Shown here: piece after piece, positions 53,194 to 62,412 of the stretch | Layout of the letters: each line of letters opens with the position of its first letter | Numbering within the stretch: the first letter of the stretch is position 1 | NCBI GenBank assembly: GCA_036268875.1 | Contig: DATATI010000039.1 | Coordinates: 1-64,000 of the forward strand | Source of the DNA: Polyangia bacterium | Lineage (GTDB): Bacteria > Myxococcota_A > Polyangia > Fen-1088 | Reading direction: 5' to 3' | DNA length: 64,000 nt | Notes under the pieces: generated by a model | Database searches by the model: none | What the model was told of the DNA's origin: nothing | What the model saw: only the letters and a program-made list of their open reading frames with translations | Program-made: the position numbers and the translations under genes

Positions 53194-54200
53194 GCGGCGC
53201 CGGTGGCGCCTGCACGGCGGCGGCGGGAACGAACATCGCCCTGGTGAAATACTGGGGCAAACGCGATCCGGCCCTGAATTTGCCGGCCACGGGCAGCCTG
53301 TCGTTGACGCTGGCCGAGATGGGCACGCGCACCACTGTGCGCTTTGGCAACGGGAGCAGCGGCGGCGCGGGTGGCGATCAGGTCCGTTTGGGCGGCGCGC
53401 CCGCCGATGAGCGCTTCGCCTTTCGGGTCAGGCAGTTTCTGGATCTCGTTCGCCAGCAGGCGGCCATCAGCGCGCCCGCCGAGGTCATCACCGAAAATTC
53501 CGTGCCCACCGCCTCGGGTCTGGCCTCGTCGGCGTCGGGATTCGCCGCGCTGGCCCTGGCGGCATCGCGCGCCGCCGGGTTGACCCTGGCGCCGTCGGCG
53601 CTGTCCATGCTGGCGCGCCAGGGGTCTGGTTCGGCGGCGCGCTCGATCTTCGGGGGCTTCGTCGAGATGGCGCGGGGCCAGCAACCCGACGGAAGCGACT
53701 GCTTTGCCCGCCCGTTGGACGCAGCGCCGGCGTGGGAGCTGCGGCTGGTCATCGCGGTGACGGCGGCCGGGCCGAAGCCGCTCGGCTCGACGGCGGCGAT
53801 GGATCGCACGGCGCGCACGTCGCCGTTTTTTCCCGCCTGGGTGGCCGGCAGCGACGGCGATCTCGGCGACGCGCGCGCGGCCATCGCCGAGCGCGATCTG
53901 GAACGCCTGGGCCGCGTCGCCGAGCGTAGCGCCTTGCGCATGCACGCCACGGCGATGGCCGCGGACCCGGCCATCGTCTACTGGAACAGCGCCACGCTGG
54001 CGGCGATGCACGCCGTTTACGATCTGCGCGCCGCCGGTGTTGCCGCGTACTTCACCATCGACGCCGGTCCGCACGTCAAGGTCCTGTGCACCGCCGCCGA
54101 CGCCGACCGGGTAACGGAGGCGCTGGGCGCCACCGCCGGCGTCCACCGCACCGTCGTCGCGTCGCCTGGCCCGGGAGCGCGGGTGGTAGAAGCATCGTGA
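53190..54200 (+). CDS. mvaD: Diphosphomevalonate decarboxylase
   Basis: The 336-residue GHMP-fold enzyme makes IPP from mevalonate diphosphate by ATP-dependent decarboxylation. The family marks are NIALVKYWGKRDPALNLPAT, TASGLASSASGFAALALA, RQGSGSAARSIFGGFVEM and the catalytic Asp in TIDAGPHVKVLC. The GTG start overlaps the mevalonate kinase stop. Together with the next gene it indicates the classical, not the archaeal, mevalonate route. Confidence 0.95.
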   Translation: MSGAGGACTAAAGTNIALVKYWGKRDPALNLPATGSLSLTLAEMGTRTTVRFGNGSSGGAGGDQVRLGGAPADERFAFRVRQFLDLVRQQAAISAPAEVITENSVPTASGLASSASGFAALALAASRAAGLTLAPSALSMLARQGSGSAARSIFGGFVEMARGQQPDGSDCFARPLDAAPAWELRLVIAVTAAGPKPLGSTAAMDRTARTSPFFPAWVAGSDGDLGDARAAIAERDLERLGRVAERSALRMHATAMAADPAIVYWNSATLAAMHAVYDLRAAGVAAYFTIDAGPHVKVLCTAADADRVTEALGATAGVHRTVVASPGPGARVVEAS

Positions 54201-54219
54201 TGACGCCGAGGCAGCAGCG

Positions 54220-55185
54220 ATGAGCCGCACGACGCTGCGCGGACACCCGGTGGTACAGGCGCCGGGAAAGATCTTTCTCGTCGGTGAATACGCCGTCCTG
54301 GAAGGCGGCACCGCAGTGGTGGCGGCGGTGAACCGTCACGTGGTCGGGCAATTTCTCGACGAATCGGATCACCCGTCGCCGGTGGTCGCCGAAGCGGTCA
54401 AGCTGACCATGGCCGCCCTCGGCGACAAGGGTGCAGCGCTGCCCCAGGGAACCGTACTGATCGACTCCAGCGCGCTGTCGGGCGACGGTCAGAAGCTGGG
54501 CCTGGGATCCAGCGCGGCCTGCGCGGTGGCGGCCGTCGGCGCGATGATGGAGTTCGCCGGCGTTCCGCTGGCCGGAAACACCGACCTGCTGTTTTCCCTG
54601 GCCGACACCGCACACCGAGCGGCCCAGGGTGGGCTTGGCTCGGGGGCAGACGTGGCGGCGGCGGCCTACGGCGGCACGCTGTGGTACATGCGGCCGGGCG
54701 GCGGCGTCCCGGTGATTCGCAAGCTGCCGTCTTTGACCTGCGTCGAGCTGGTGGTCTTCGCCGCCGGCGAGCCCAGCTCGACGGTGGATCGGGTGCGCGC
54801 AGTGGCCGAGCTGGGCCGGCGCGCGCCTGAACAGCACCGCTGGCTGATTACCGAGCTGCGCCGCGCCGCTGATTCATTCATAGAATCGATGGCGGTGGGC
54901 GACGGCCGCCGGGTGATCGCGGCAGCGCGGGCCGCCGGACAGCTCATGGCGGCGCTGGGCCGGGCCGCTGACGTCAGCATCGTGACGCCGGCCTTGCAGC
55001 GAGCGGAAAAGCTGGCCGAAGACCTGGGCGGTGGGGCGAAGCCATCGGGTGCCGGCGGCGGCGACGTGGGCGTGGCTTTCCTGCCCGATCGGGCGGCGGC
55101 GGCGCTGTTCGCCACCCGCGTCGGCGCCGCGGGCGTGAAGGTTCTGGATCTCAGCATCGACGAGCAAGGGGCTCTTCGGCGGTAG
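54220..55185 (+). CDS. Phosphomevalonate kinase (GHMP kinase)
   Basis: The 321-residue protein has GHMP kinase marks: GKIFLVGEYAVLEGGTAVVA, LGLGSSAACAVAAVGAM, QGGLGSGADVAAAAYGG and KPSGAGGGDVGVAF. Its pattern (EYAVLEGG and GSGADVA) is that of bacterial phosphomevalonate kinases. It supplies the diphosphate for mvaD. It lies 19 bases after mvaD and 26 bases before the HMG-CoA reductase gene. Confidence 0.9.
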   Translation: MSRTTLRGHPVVQAPGKIFLVGEYAVLEGGTAVVAAVNRHVVGQFLDESDHPSPVVAEAVKLTMAALGDKGAALPQGTVLIDSSALSGDGQKLGLGSSAACAVAAVGAMMEFAGVPLAGNTDLLFSLADTAHRAAQGGLGSGADVAAAAYGGTLWYMRPGGGVPVIRKLPSLTCVELVVFAAGEPSSTVDRVRAVAELGRRAPEQHRWLITELRRAADSFIESMAVGDGRRVIAAARAAGQLMAALGRAADVSIVTPALQRAEKLAEDLGGGAKPSGAGGGDVGVAFLPDRAAAALFATRVGAAGVKVLDLSIDEQGALRR

Positions 55186-55211
55186 CGTCACTTAAGGCAG
55201 CGAGGAAACTC

Positions 55212-56465
55212 ATGTCCGACCTTGGCAGCACACAGAAAAACGGTTCCCGCATCCCCGGTTTTTATCGGCTGACGGTGGAAGAACGGCGCCAGGCCTTGCG
55301 GGTGAACAGCGATCTGTCGGAGAGCGATCTGGTCACGCTGGAGCAAGGCGGGATCGACACCCGCGGCGCCGACCGCGTGGTGGAGAACGTGGTCGGCGTC
55401 TACGCGCTGCCTCTCGGCTTGGGCCTGAACTTCCAGGTCAATGGCCGCGACTATCTGGTGCCGATGGCCGTCGAGGAGCCGTCGGTGATCGCCGCGGCGT
55501 CGAACGCCGCCCGCATGGTGCGCGAGGGCGGGGGTTTTGTCGCCGAGGCCGACGAACCGATCATGACCGCGCAGGTGGAGCTGGTCGGCGTCAGCGATCC
55601 CGACCGCGCCCGCGAACGCATCGGACGCGCCAGCGCCGAGCTTTTGCAACTGGCCCACAGCGCCCTGCCCCGGCTGGCCGCCCGCGGCGGCGGCGCGCGC
55701 GCCGTCGAAGTGCGCACCTTCCCGGACCGGATCATCGTTCACATCCACATCGACTGCCGCAACGCCATGGGCGCCAACATGGTGAACACCGTCGCCGAGG
55801 CGGTGGCTGATCGACTGGCCACGCTGGCCGACGGACGGTCGGGGCTGCGCATCCTGACCAACCTGTGCGATCGGCGCTGCGTGCGGGTGAAGGCGCGCGT
55901 GCCGCACCGGACGCTGGCCACCGGCGAGCTTGACGGTGTGGGCGTGCGCGACGGCATCGTGGCGGCGTCGCGCTTCGCCGAGGACGATCCATACCGCGCC
56001 GCCACCCACAACAAGGGAATCATGAACGGCGTCGACGCGGTGGTGATCGCTACCGGCAACGACTGGCGCGGGGTGGAAGCCGGCGCGCACGCCTTCGCTT
56101 GCACCGGCGGCCGCTATCGCCCGCTGGCGACGTGGGCGGTCGACGGACCGAGCGGCGATCTGATCGGCCGGATGGAGATGCCGATGGCGGTGGGCACCGT
56201 GGGCGGCACGCTGCAGGTCCACGCCGGCGCGCGCCTGGCGCAGAGGATTCTGGGTGTCACGTCGTCGACCACGCTGGGCATGCTGATCGGCTGCGTCGGC
56301 ATGGCGTCGAATCTGGCGGCGCTGCGCGCGCTGGCCAGCGACGGGATCCAGCGCGGGCACATGGCCCTGCACCGGCGAGCCACCGCGTCCTTGCGGCGGG
56401 TAGACGAGCCGCTGGCGACGGTGTCCGCCACCGAGCCCGTGCCGGTGGTAGGGTCTCGGCCATGA
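55212..56465 (+). CDS. mvaA: Hydroxymethylglutaryl-CoA reductase, class II
   Basis: The 417-residue enzyme reduces HMG-CoA to mevalonate. It begins with the class II leader SRIPGFYRLTVEERRQAL. The active-site residues are seen: Glu in MAVEEPSVIAAAS, Asp in IDCRNAMGANMVN, Lys in HNKGIMNGVDA, and a C-terminal His in GHMALHRRAT. These all match class II (often called degradative) HMG-CoA reductases, although here the operon shows a biosynthetic role. No HMG-CoA synthase lies in the window. Overlaps the next gene by 4 bases. Confidence 0.95.
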   Translation: MSDLGSTQKNGSRIPGFYRLTVEERRQALRVNSDLSESDLVTLEQGGIDTRGADRVVENVVGVYALPLGLGLNFQVNGRDYLVPMAVEEPSVIAAASNAARMVREGGGFVAEADEPIMTAQVELVGVSDPDRARERIGRASAELLQLAHSALPRLAARGGGARAVEVRTFPDRIIVHIHIDCRNAMGANMVNTVAEAVADRLATLADGRSGLRILTNLCDRRCVRVKARVPHRTLATGELDGVGVRDGIVAASRFAEDDPYRAATHNKGIMNGVDAVVIATGNDWRGVEAGAHAFACTGGRYRPLATWAVDGPSGDLIGRMEMPMAVGTVGGTLQVHAGARLAQRILGVTSSTTLGMLIGCVGMASNLAALRALASDGIQRGHMALHRRATASLRRVDEPLATVSATEPVPVVGSRP

Positions 56466-57487
56466 TTCGGCAGATCTTGCGCGACGGGCGGGAGGGCGTG
56501 GACGGACCGGCGGCGCGCGCGGCAGCCATGACGGGCGCGCTGCGCGGGCCCAGCGGACGGCCGCCGATTCCCTGGCTGGATCCGCCGGGTGGGCCGTGGA
56601 CCGTCGAGCGCGCCTACAAATACTGCGAGGACTTCGCCCGCGCCCACACCGAGCGCTTTCCGGTGGCGTCGCGCCTGGTGCCGGCCGAGATGCGGCCGCA
56701 TCTGATCGCGCTTTACGCTTTCGCCCGCAGCGCCGACGATTTCGCCGACGAGCCGCAGTACGAAGGCCGGCGCATCGAGGCGCTGGATCGCTGGCAAGAG
56801 GAACTGGACCGCTGCTTTCACGGCGAGGCCGATCACCCGGTGTTCATCGCCCTGGCCGACACCATCGAGAAGCGCGACCTGCCGCTGCCGCCGCTGGGCG
56901 ACATGTTGACAGCGTTTCGCATGGACCTCGACGTCACCCGCTACTCGACCTTCCAGGCGCTGCGCGGGTACACGGCGCGCTCGGCCGATCCGGTGGGGCG
57001 TCTGCTGTTGTCGCTGTTCGGCTACCGGCAACCGGAGCTGTTTCGTTTCGCCGACGAGATCTCCACGGCGCTGCAGCTGACCAACTTCTGGCAGGACGTG
57101 GCCGCCGACGCCGCCCGCGGGCACATCTACATTCCGGCCGAGGATCTGCACTTTTTCGGCCTCACCGAAGCCGACGTGCGGTCGCTCAAGCCCAGCAAGA
57201 CCATGCGCAATCTCCTGCGCTTTGAAGTGGCCCGCACGCGCGCCCTGTACGAACGCGGGCGGCCGCTGCTGGAAATGCTGGGGAACGACCTGCGCCTGGA
57301 GCTGACGCTGATCTGGCTTATCGGCACGGCGATCCTGGACAAGATCGAATCCGTCGACCACGACGTGTTCACCCAGCGCCCGGAGATCAGCAAGCGCGAC
57401 AAGGCGCTGATCATGGCCCGCGCCGCCAAGCAATGGGCCTCCAACCTGGATCTCAGCGCCCTGCGTCGGTTGTGGCCCAGCGACTGA
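56462..57487 (+). CDS. hpnC: Squalene/phytoene synthase family, HpnC-like
   Basis: The 341-residue trans-isoprenyl diphosphate synthase joins two prenyl diphosphates. The Asp-rich motifs are ARSADDFADE and QDVAADAARGHIYIP; FPVASRLVP...RPHLIALYAFAR matches HpnC. In the hopanoid-type three-enzyme route HpnD, HpnC and HpnE act together, and no HpnD or HpnE is here. It could instead be a stand-alone squalene or phytoene synthase. Translationally coupled to HMG-CoA reductase. The N-terminal 40 residues are an extension; an internal ATG (MTGALRG, residue 23) is possible. Confidence 0.8.
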   Translation: MIRQILRDGREGVDGPAARAAAMTGALRGPSGRPPIPWLDPPGGPWTVERAYKYCEDFARAHTERFPVASRLVPAEMRPHLIALYAFARSADDFADEPQYEGRRIEALDRWQEELDRCFHGEADHPVFIALADTIEKRDLPLPPLGDMLTAFRMDLDVTRYSTFQALRGYTARSADPVGRLLLSLFGYRQPELFRFADEISTALQLTNFWQDVAADAARGHIYIPAEDLHFFGLTEADVRSLKPSKTMRNLLRFEVARTRALYERGRPLLEMLGNDLRLELTLIWLIGTAILDKIESVDHDVFTQRPEISKRDKALIMARAAKQWASNLDLSALRRLWPSD

Positions 57488-57494
57488 AGCGACG

Positions 57495-58817
57495 TCAGGT
57501 CTTCTTCGCCCGCAGCGCCGCCAGCCGCGCGCCCACTTCCGCTTCACGCCCCGACGACGACGGCTGGTAGTAACGACGGCCGCGCAACGCTTCGGGCAGG
57601 TATTCCTCGACGACGAAGTGGCCTTCGTAGTCGTGTGGATATTTGTATCCGTCGCCCTGACCCAGCGATTTTTGCAGCGGCGTGCTGGCGTTGCGTAGGT
57701 GCAGCGGCACCGGCAACCCGCCGTGCGCGTCGACATCGGCCTTGGCCGCGCCATACGCCGTGACGGCGGTGTTGCTCTTCGGCGCCGCCGCCAGGTACAG
57801 CACCGCCTGGGTCATGGGCAGAGTGCCTTCCGGCAGGCCGATGAAACGAAACGCCTCCATCGCCGCCACCGCCACGCCCAGCGCCTGCGGATCTGCGTTG
57901 CCCACGTCTTCGGCCGCAAAGATGACCATGCGGCGCAAGACGAACATCGGGTCTTCGCCGGCCTCCAGCATGCGCGCCATCCAGTACACGGCGGCGTCCG
58001 GATCGGTGCCGCGCAGACTCTTGATGAACGCGCTGACCACGCCGTAGTGTTCGTCGCCGGCCTTGTCATAGAGGATCGTGCGGCGCTGCAAGGCCTCTTC
58101 GACGACGGCGGGGGTGATCAGTTTGCGGCCGGCGGCGTCGGCGGCGGCGATGGCGGCCGCCGCTTCCAGCGTGGTCAATGCGCGCCGGGCATCGCCGCGC
58201 GCCTCGCGGGCCAGCAGGGTGCGCACCTCGTCGGGCACGTCCAGCGGCAAGCCGCCCAGGCCCCGCTCGCCGTCGCCGAGGGCGCGATCGATCACCACGC
58301 GCAGATCGTCTTCGGTCAATGCCTTCAGCACGACCACCTTGGCCCGCGACAGCAGCGCCGCGTTCACCTCGAATGATGGGTTCTCGGTGGTCGCGCCGAT
58401 CAGCACCACCGTGCCGGCTTCCACGTGCGGCAAAAGAGCGTCCTGCTGGGCCTTGTTGAAGCGATGGATCTCGTCGATGAACAACACCGTGCGCTCGCCG
58501 CGCTCGTCGCGGTGAACGGCCGCCTCGGCGACGGCCTCGCGCAGATCCTTCACGCCGGCCATCACCGCCGACATGGCCACGAACCGCGCTTGCGCCTCGC
58601 TGGCCAAAAGCCGCGCCAAGGTTGTCTTCCCCGTGCCCGGCGGTCCCCACAGGATCAGCGACGGCAGCGCCTTGGCGTCCAGCGCCCGGCGCAACAAACG
58701 TCCGCTGCCCAGCAACTGCTGCTGTCCGACATATTCGCCCAGCGTGCGCGGCCGCATCCGCTCCGCCAGCGGCTGTCCGCGCCTGTCCTTGCTGGCCGCC
58801 CGGGCAAAAAGGTCCAT
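57495..58817 (-). CDS. rarA: Replication-associated recombination protein A (RarA/MgsA)
   Basis: The 440-residue AAA+ ATPase acts at stalled forks with SSB. Marks: PLAERMRPRTLGEYVGQQ, Walker A LWGPPGTGKTTLARLLA, Walker B FIDEIHRFNKAQQDALLPHV, sensor GATTENPSFEVNAALLSR, and the C-terminal MAKS/tetramer region ending YKYPHDYEGHFVVEEYLP. It runs convergent with the mevalonate operon, only 7 bases away, and is followed upstream by the peptide-binding lipoprotein gene. Confidence 0.96.
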   Translation of the reverse strand: MDLFARAASKDRRGQPLAERMRPRTLGEYVGQQQLLGSGRLLRRALDAKALPSLILWGPPGTGKTTLARLLASEAQARFVAMSAVMAGVKDLREAVAEAAVHRDERGERTVLFIDEIHRFNKAQQDALLPHVEAGTVVLIGATTENPSFEVNAALLSRAKVVVLKALTEDDLRVVIDRALGDGERGLGGLPLDVPDEVRTLLAREARGDARRALTTLEAAAAIAAADAAGRKLITPAVVEEALQRRTILYDKAGDEHYGVVSAFIKSLRGTDPDAAVYWMARMLEAGEDPMFVLRRMVIFAAEDVGNADPQALGVAVAAMEAFRFIGLPEGTLPMTQAVLYLAAAPKSNTAVTAYGAAKADVDAHGGLPVPLHLRNASTPLQKSLGQGDGYKYPHDYEGHFVVEEYLPEALRGRRYYQPSSSGREAEVGARLAALRAKKT

Positions 58818-58826
58818 GCGGTGAAC

Positions 58827-60485
58827 TTAGCGCTGTTTTTCTTTCGTCGCCCTGGTGAGGCCGCCCAGGCCCGCCGTCGGGCTGACGCGATAGCCGCGTA
58901 CGGTCCGGCGCGCCGCCACCACGTTGTCCTCGTGCCACAGCGGCAGCATCGGCAGATCGTCGGCCAGCGCCCGCTGCACCTGCGCGTACAGCGGACGGCG
59001 CGCCGCCAGATCGCGCACGGCCGCCGCTTGATCCAGCCAGCTATCGACGGCGCGGTTCTTGTAGTGAAACCGATTCTTGCCGTCATAGTGCGTCTCCGCG
59101 GTGGGGATGCGCGACGAATGAAAGAACGGGCGCAGCATGTCGGGTTCGATCACGTCGGTCACCTGCAGCGACAGCAGCTGGAAATTTCCCTTGTTCACGT
59201 CGTCGATGAACGTCGCCAGATCGAACGGCCGCACGTCGATCTCGATCCCCACGTCCAGCAACTGGCGGGCGATCACCTGGGCCAGGGCCACGCGAAACCG
59301 TTGCGCGCTGGTCTTCCAGGTCAGACGCAAACGCGGCAGCGGGCCGTCACCATCGGGATCGGGATAACCCGCTTCGTCCAAGAGGCGCCGCGCCCGCGCC
59401 GGATCGTAGGTCCACCGCGTGACGTCGCCGCTGTACGCGACGTTCGAGGGATCAAGCATGCCCGTCGCCAGCACCGCGTGCCCGCGCAGCTTGGCCGCGA
59501 TGATCTGCGGCCGGTTGATGGCGCAAGCGATGGCCTGGCGCACGCGCACGTCCGACGTGCCGGGCGCGCTCAGGTTGAAGCCGATGTAGGTCAGCATGGC
59601 GCTTTTGCCGTAGCTGACGGTCAGGCGCGGATCTTTCTCGAACGTCTCCAGCACCTGCGGCGGAATGCCGTTTTGGATCAGATCGCCGGAGCGTCCCATC
59701 AGCGCCAGAAAGCGCGCATTGTCGTCGCGGATGGTGCGCACGACCACACGGTCGATGGTCGGTGGCACCCGGGCGAAGGGATTTCGCTCCAACTCCAGAC
59801 GATCCGCGGCGCGCGCCGCCACCCGAAACGGTCCGGCGCCTTGCGGTTCGGCGGCGGGATCAAACGGTGGCAGCGGCGCGCCGGCGCGGACTGCGGCGCG
59901 CACGGCGTCGTCCTGCGGCTCGGCGCGCCGGCGATCGACGATGCCGAAATCGAGGTCGGTCAGAAACGGGGCCCGCGGCCGCTGCAGGCGAAAGCGCACC
60001 TTCTGCGGCGACACCACGTCGACGCCGGCCAGGATCTCGTTCCACGCCTTGCGGTAGGGGCTGCCCAGCGCCGGATCGCGGACCGACGAGAAGGTGTACT
60101 GCACGTCATCCGCGTCGACGGCGCGACCGTCAGCGAAACGGGCATCGGCGCGCACCGTGACCAGATACGAAAGCTCGCTCTCGGCGTCGATCGATTCGGC
60201 CAGGGCCAGCAGCGGGCGCGCCTCGGCGTTGTCGACGCTGACCAGCCCCGGAGCCACCAGGCGGGAGATCTTCACGTCCCATGATCCCAGCGTGAAGCGC
60301 GGATCGACGCGCTTGATGGGCGCTTCGTTCAGCAGCACCAGTTCATGCGGCGAATCCTCCGGACGCTGGCAACCGGACGCGATGGCAAATGATCCGAAAA
60401 AAGCCGCCCAAAGTAGAAGGGCCGGCCACTGGATGTTAAGTTGACCGGACGTTGTCGCGCCTGGCCGTAACTCCCGGTTTCCCAT
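58827..60485 (-). CDS. Peptide-binding lipoprotein (SBP family 5, OppA/DppA-like)
   Basis: I take the ATG at 60485 (MGNRELRPGATTS); longer extension is antisense to dacB. The 552-residue protein has a signal segment with lipobox AIASGC at about residue 39, so it is probably a lipoprotein. The SBP_bac_5 fold shows in LVTVRADARFADGRAVDADD, VRIRLQRP-like, IGFNLSAPGTSDVRVRQAIA and PYDPARARRLLDEAGYP-like segments. It binds peptides or related substrates for an ABC importer or acts as a signal receptor. No permease or ATPase gene is adjacent. Its start overlaps that of divergent dacB by about 34 bases. Confidence 0.88.
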   Translation of the reverse strand: MGNRELRPGATTSGQLNIQWPALLLWAAFFGSFAIASGCQRPEDSPHELVLLNEAPIKRVDPRFTLGSWDVKISRLVAPGLVSVDNAEARPLLALAESIDAESELSYLVTVRADARFADGRAVDADDVQYTFSSVRDPALGSPYRKAWNEILAGVDVVSPQKVRFRLQRPRAPFLTDLDFGIVDRRRAEPQDDAVRAAVRAGAPLPPFDPAAEPQGAGPFRVAARAADRLELERNPFARVPPTIDRVVVRTIRDDNARFLALMGRSGDLIQNGIPPQVLETFEKDPRLTVSYGKSAMLTYIGFNLSAPGTSDVRVRQAIACAINRPQIIAAKLRGHAVLATGMLDPSNVAYSGDVTRWTYDPARARRLLDEAGYPDPDGDGPLPRLRLTWKTSAQRFRVALAQVIARQLLDVGIEIDVRPFDLATFIDDVNKGNFQLLSLQVTDVIEPDMLRPFFHSSRIPTAETHYDGKNRFHYKNRAVDSWLDQAAAVRDLAARRPLYAQVQRALADDLPMLPLWHEDNVVAARRTVRGYRVSPTAGLGGLTRATKEKQR

Positions 60486-62215
60486 TGAGACCGTCGCGTC
60501 GCCCGTGCCGCGCGAACGGACCGACGGTGACGCTGGCCCTGACGCTGGCACTGGCATGGGCGCTTGACGGTGTTGCGTCGGCGCAAATGTCCAAGCGTCC
60601 GCTGGCTCCCGCGCCGACGACAGCGGCGGCGGCGACCTCCACCGCGCCACCGCCGGTGAACGCGCCACTGCCACCGACGGCGACACCCCCGGCGGCGCCG
60701 CCAGCCGCGGCCGAACCGGAGGTGCTGGTGGGCAAGCCCAGCGGCCGCCCGGTGCTGGCGAACGCAGCGCGCCCGCCGACGGCGGCCGATCTGCCCAAGC
60801 CGCCGCCCAAAGATCCCGCCGCCCGCCGCGAGTGGCTGCGCACGCAGCTGGACGAGGTGTTCGGCGCGCCCAGCCTGGCAAAAGCCAAGGTCGGCGTGAT
60901 GGTGGTGGAAGCAGACACTGGCAGGAAGGTTTACGCACGGTCCGACAAGACGCTGCTCAATGCCGCGTCCAACGTCAAGATCGTCACGTCGGCAGCGGCG
61001 CTGGGCATGCTGGGTCCGGAGTACCGCTGGAAGACCACGCTGTCGGCGGCGGTTCCGGCGTCGGGCCCGCTGCTGGGCCCCGGCGGCGAGCTGGGCGGCG
61101 ATCTTTACGTACGCGGCTTCGGCGATCCCACGCTGACCACGCAGGATCTGAACGCGATGATTGCCGACCTGGCGTCGCTGGGGCTGCGCAAGATCGCCGG
61201 CGGGGTGGTGGTCGACGAGACCTTCTTCGATCACGCGCACGTCGGGCCGGCGTACGATCAGAAGAACGAATCGTATGCTTCGCGCGCGCCGTCGTCCGCC
61301 GCGTCGCTGAACAACAACGTCGTGGCGGTGACGATCGTCCCGGGGCCCAGCCCCGGCGTGCCGGCGCGCGTGCTGCTGGAACCGGCGTCGCCCTACTTCA
61401 CCGTCAGCGGCCGCATCGTCTCGTCAGGCGAGGGACCGGCGGCGCACACCGTGGAGACGCAAGACGACGGCCACGGCCACACGGTCATCGTCGTCGGCGG
61501 CCGCGTGCGCGCTGGCGGCGAAGCCCACACGCTGCTTCGGCGGGTGGTGGATCCGCCGGCGTATCTGGGGAATACCCTGCGCCAACTTTTGGATCGGCGC
61601 GGGATCTCTGTCGGCAAGCCGGTGCGGGTGGCGGCGGCACCAGCACAGGGTCTGCGCATTCTGTCGACGCATGAATCAGCGCCGCTGGGCGTGGCCGCGC
61701 ACGATCTCAACAAGCGATCGAATAACTTTGCCGCCGAGCAGGTGCTGCGTACGCTGGGGGCCGAGGTGGTGGGCCGGCCGGGCAGCTGGGATCACGGCCT
61801 GGAAGCGGTCGCTCGCTATCTGGTCACCGCCGGCGTGGCGCGCGGCAGTTATCAGATGACCAATGGTTCGGGCCTATATGAATCGAACCGTTTCTCGGCC
61901 GAGCAAATCACGCAGGTCCTACGGGCGGCGACGCGCGATTTTCGCATTTCTGCCGAGTTTTTGGCCTCTCTGGCTGTGGCCGGCACCGACGGAACCATCG
62001 CCCATCGCATGACCGGCACACTGGCCGAGCGATTCGTCAGAGCCAAGACAGGAACGCTGGCCACCGCGAGCTGCCTGTCAGGGATCGCCGGATCGCCCGG
62101 CCATATCCCGCTGATTTTCTCGGTGCTGATGAACGACGTGGCCAGTGCGGGTGAGGCCCGTCGTCTCCAGGATCGGGCTGCTGAACTGCTGGTCGCTTAT
62201 CTCGAAGCGGAATGA
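60452..62215 (+). CDS. dacB: D-alanyl-D-alanine carboxypeptidase/endopeptidase (PBP4, DacB)
   Basis: The 587-residue periplasmic enzyme has a signal peptide (core TLALTLALAWALDG, cleavage near ASAQ) and an Ala/Pro-rich linker to about residue 120. The PBP4 domain carries the three penicillin-binding motifs: SxxK as SNVK (Ser173), SxN as SNN in KRSNNFAAEQ, and KTG in RAKTGTLATAS. It trims peptidoglycan cross-links and stem peptides. The frame is open from 60452; a GTG at 60527 just before the signal core would avoid overlap with the divergent gene and may be the real start. Confidence 0.9.
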   Translation: MSRLAVTPGFPLRPSRRPCRANGPTVTLALTLALAWALDGVASAQMSKRPLAPAPTTAAAATSTAPPPVNAPLPPTATPPAAPPAAAEPEVLVGKPSGRPVLANAARPPTAADLPKPPPKDPAARREWLRTQLDEVFGAPSLAKAKVGVMVVEADTGRKVYARSDKTLLNAASNVKIVTSAAALGMLGPEYRWKTTLSAAVPASGPLLGPGGELGGDLYVRGFGDPTLTTQDLNAMIADLASLGLRKIAGGVVVDETFFDHAHVGPAYDQKNESYASRAPSSAASLNNNVVAVTIVPGPSPGVPARVLLEPASPYFTVSGRIVSSGEGPAAHTVETQDDGHGHTVIVVGGRVRAGGEAHTLLRRVVDPPAYLGNTLRQLLDRRGISVGKPVRVAAAPAQGLRILSTHESAPLGVAAHDLNKRSNNFAAEQVLRTLGAEVVGRPGSWDHGLEAVARYLVTAGVARGSYQMTNGSGLYESNRFSAEQITQVLRAATRDFRISAEFLASLAVAGTDGTIAHRMTGTLAERFVRAKTGTLATASCLSGIAGSPGHIPLIFSVLMNDVASAGEARRLQDRAAELLVAYLEAE

Positions 62216-62412
62216 CCAGCGACGCTGCCGTGCTGTCGCGCGCGCGAAACGTAAGTCTCACCATCGACCGTTGGCTCCGCCTTTTCCTCGCCGCGCTGAA
62301 GGCGAAGCCTTGCTTTCTCCTCGGGCGCTAGCTTGTCCCAACCTCTCCCTCCTCCATCGTAAAGAGCGTCAAGCCACTCAGCGGATCGCGGACTAATGTG
62401 ACGGATCTGCAT
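62197..62412 (-). CDS. Small hypothetical protein, 71 residues
   Basis: The ATG at 62412 has a strong GGGAGGG ribosome binding site 6 bases upstream, the best reason to call it. The product starts MQIRHISPRSAEWLDALYDG and has a helical middle (WDKLAPEEKARLRLQRGEEK). Its 3' end overlaps the dacB end by 19 bases on the opposite strand. I know no family. A strong hairpin lies about 60 bases upstream. Confidence 0.5.
   Translation of the reverse strand: MQIRHISPRSAEWLDALYDGGGRGWDKLAPEEKARLRLQRGEEKAEPTVDGETYVSRARQHGSVAGHSASR

Noticed and set aside
58425-60284. 619-codon plus-strand open frame
   Set aside because: Spans the antisense of rarA and the peptide-binding lipoprotein; composition is non-protein-like.
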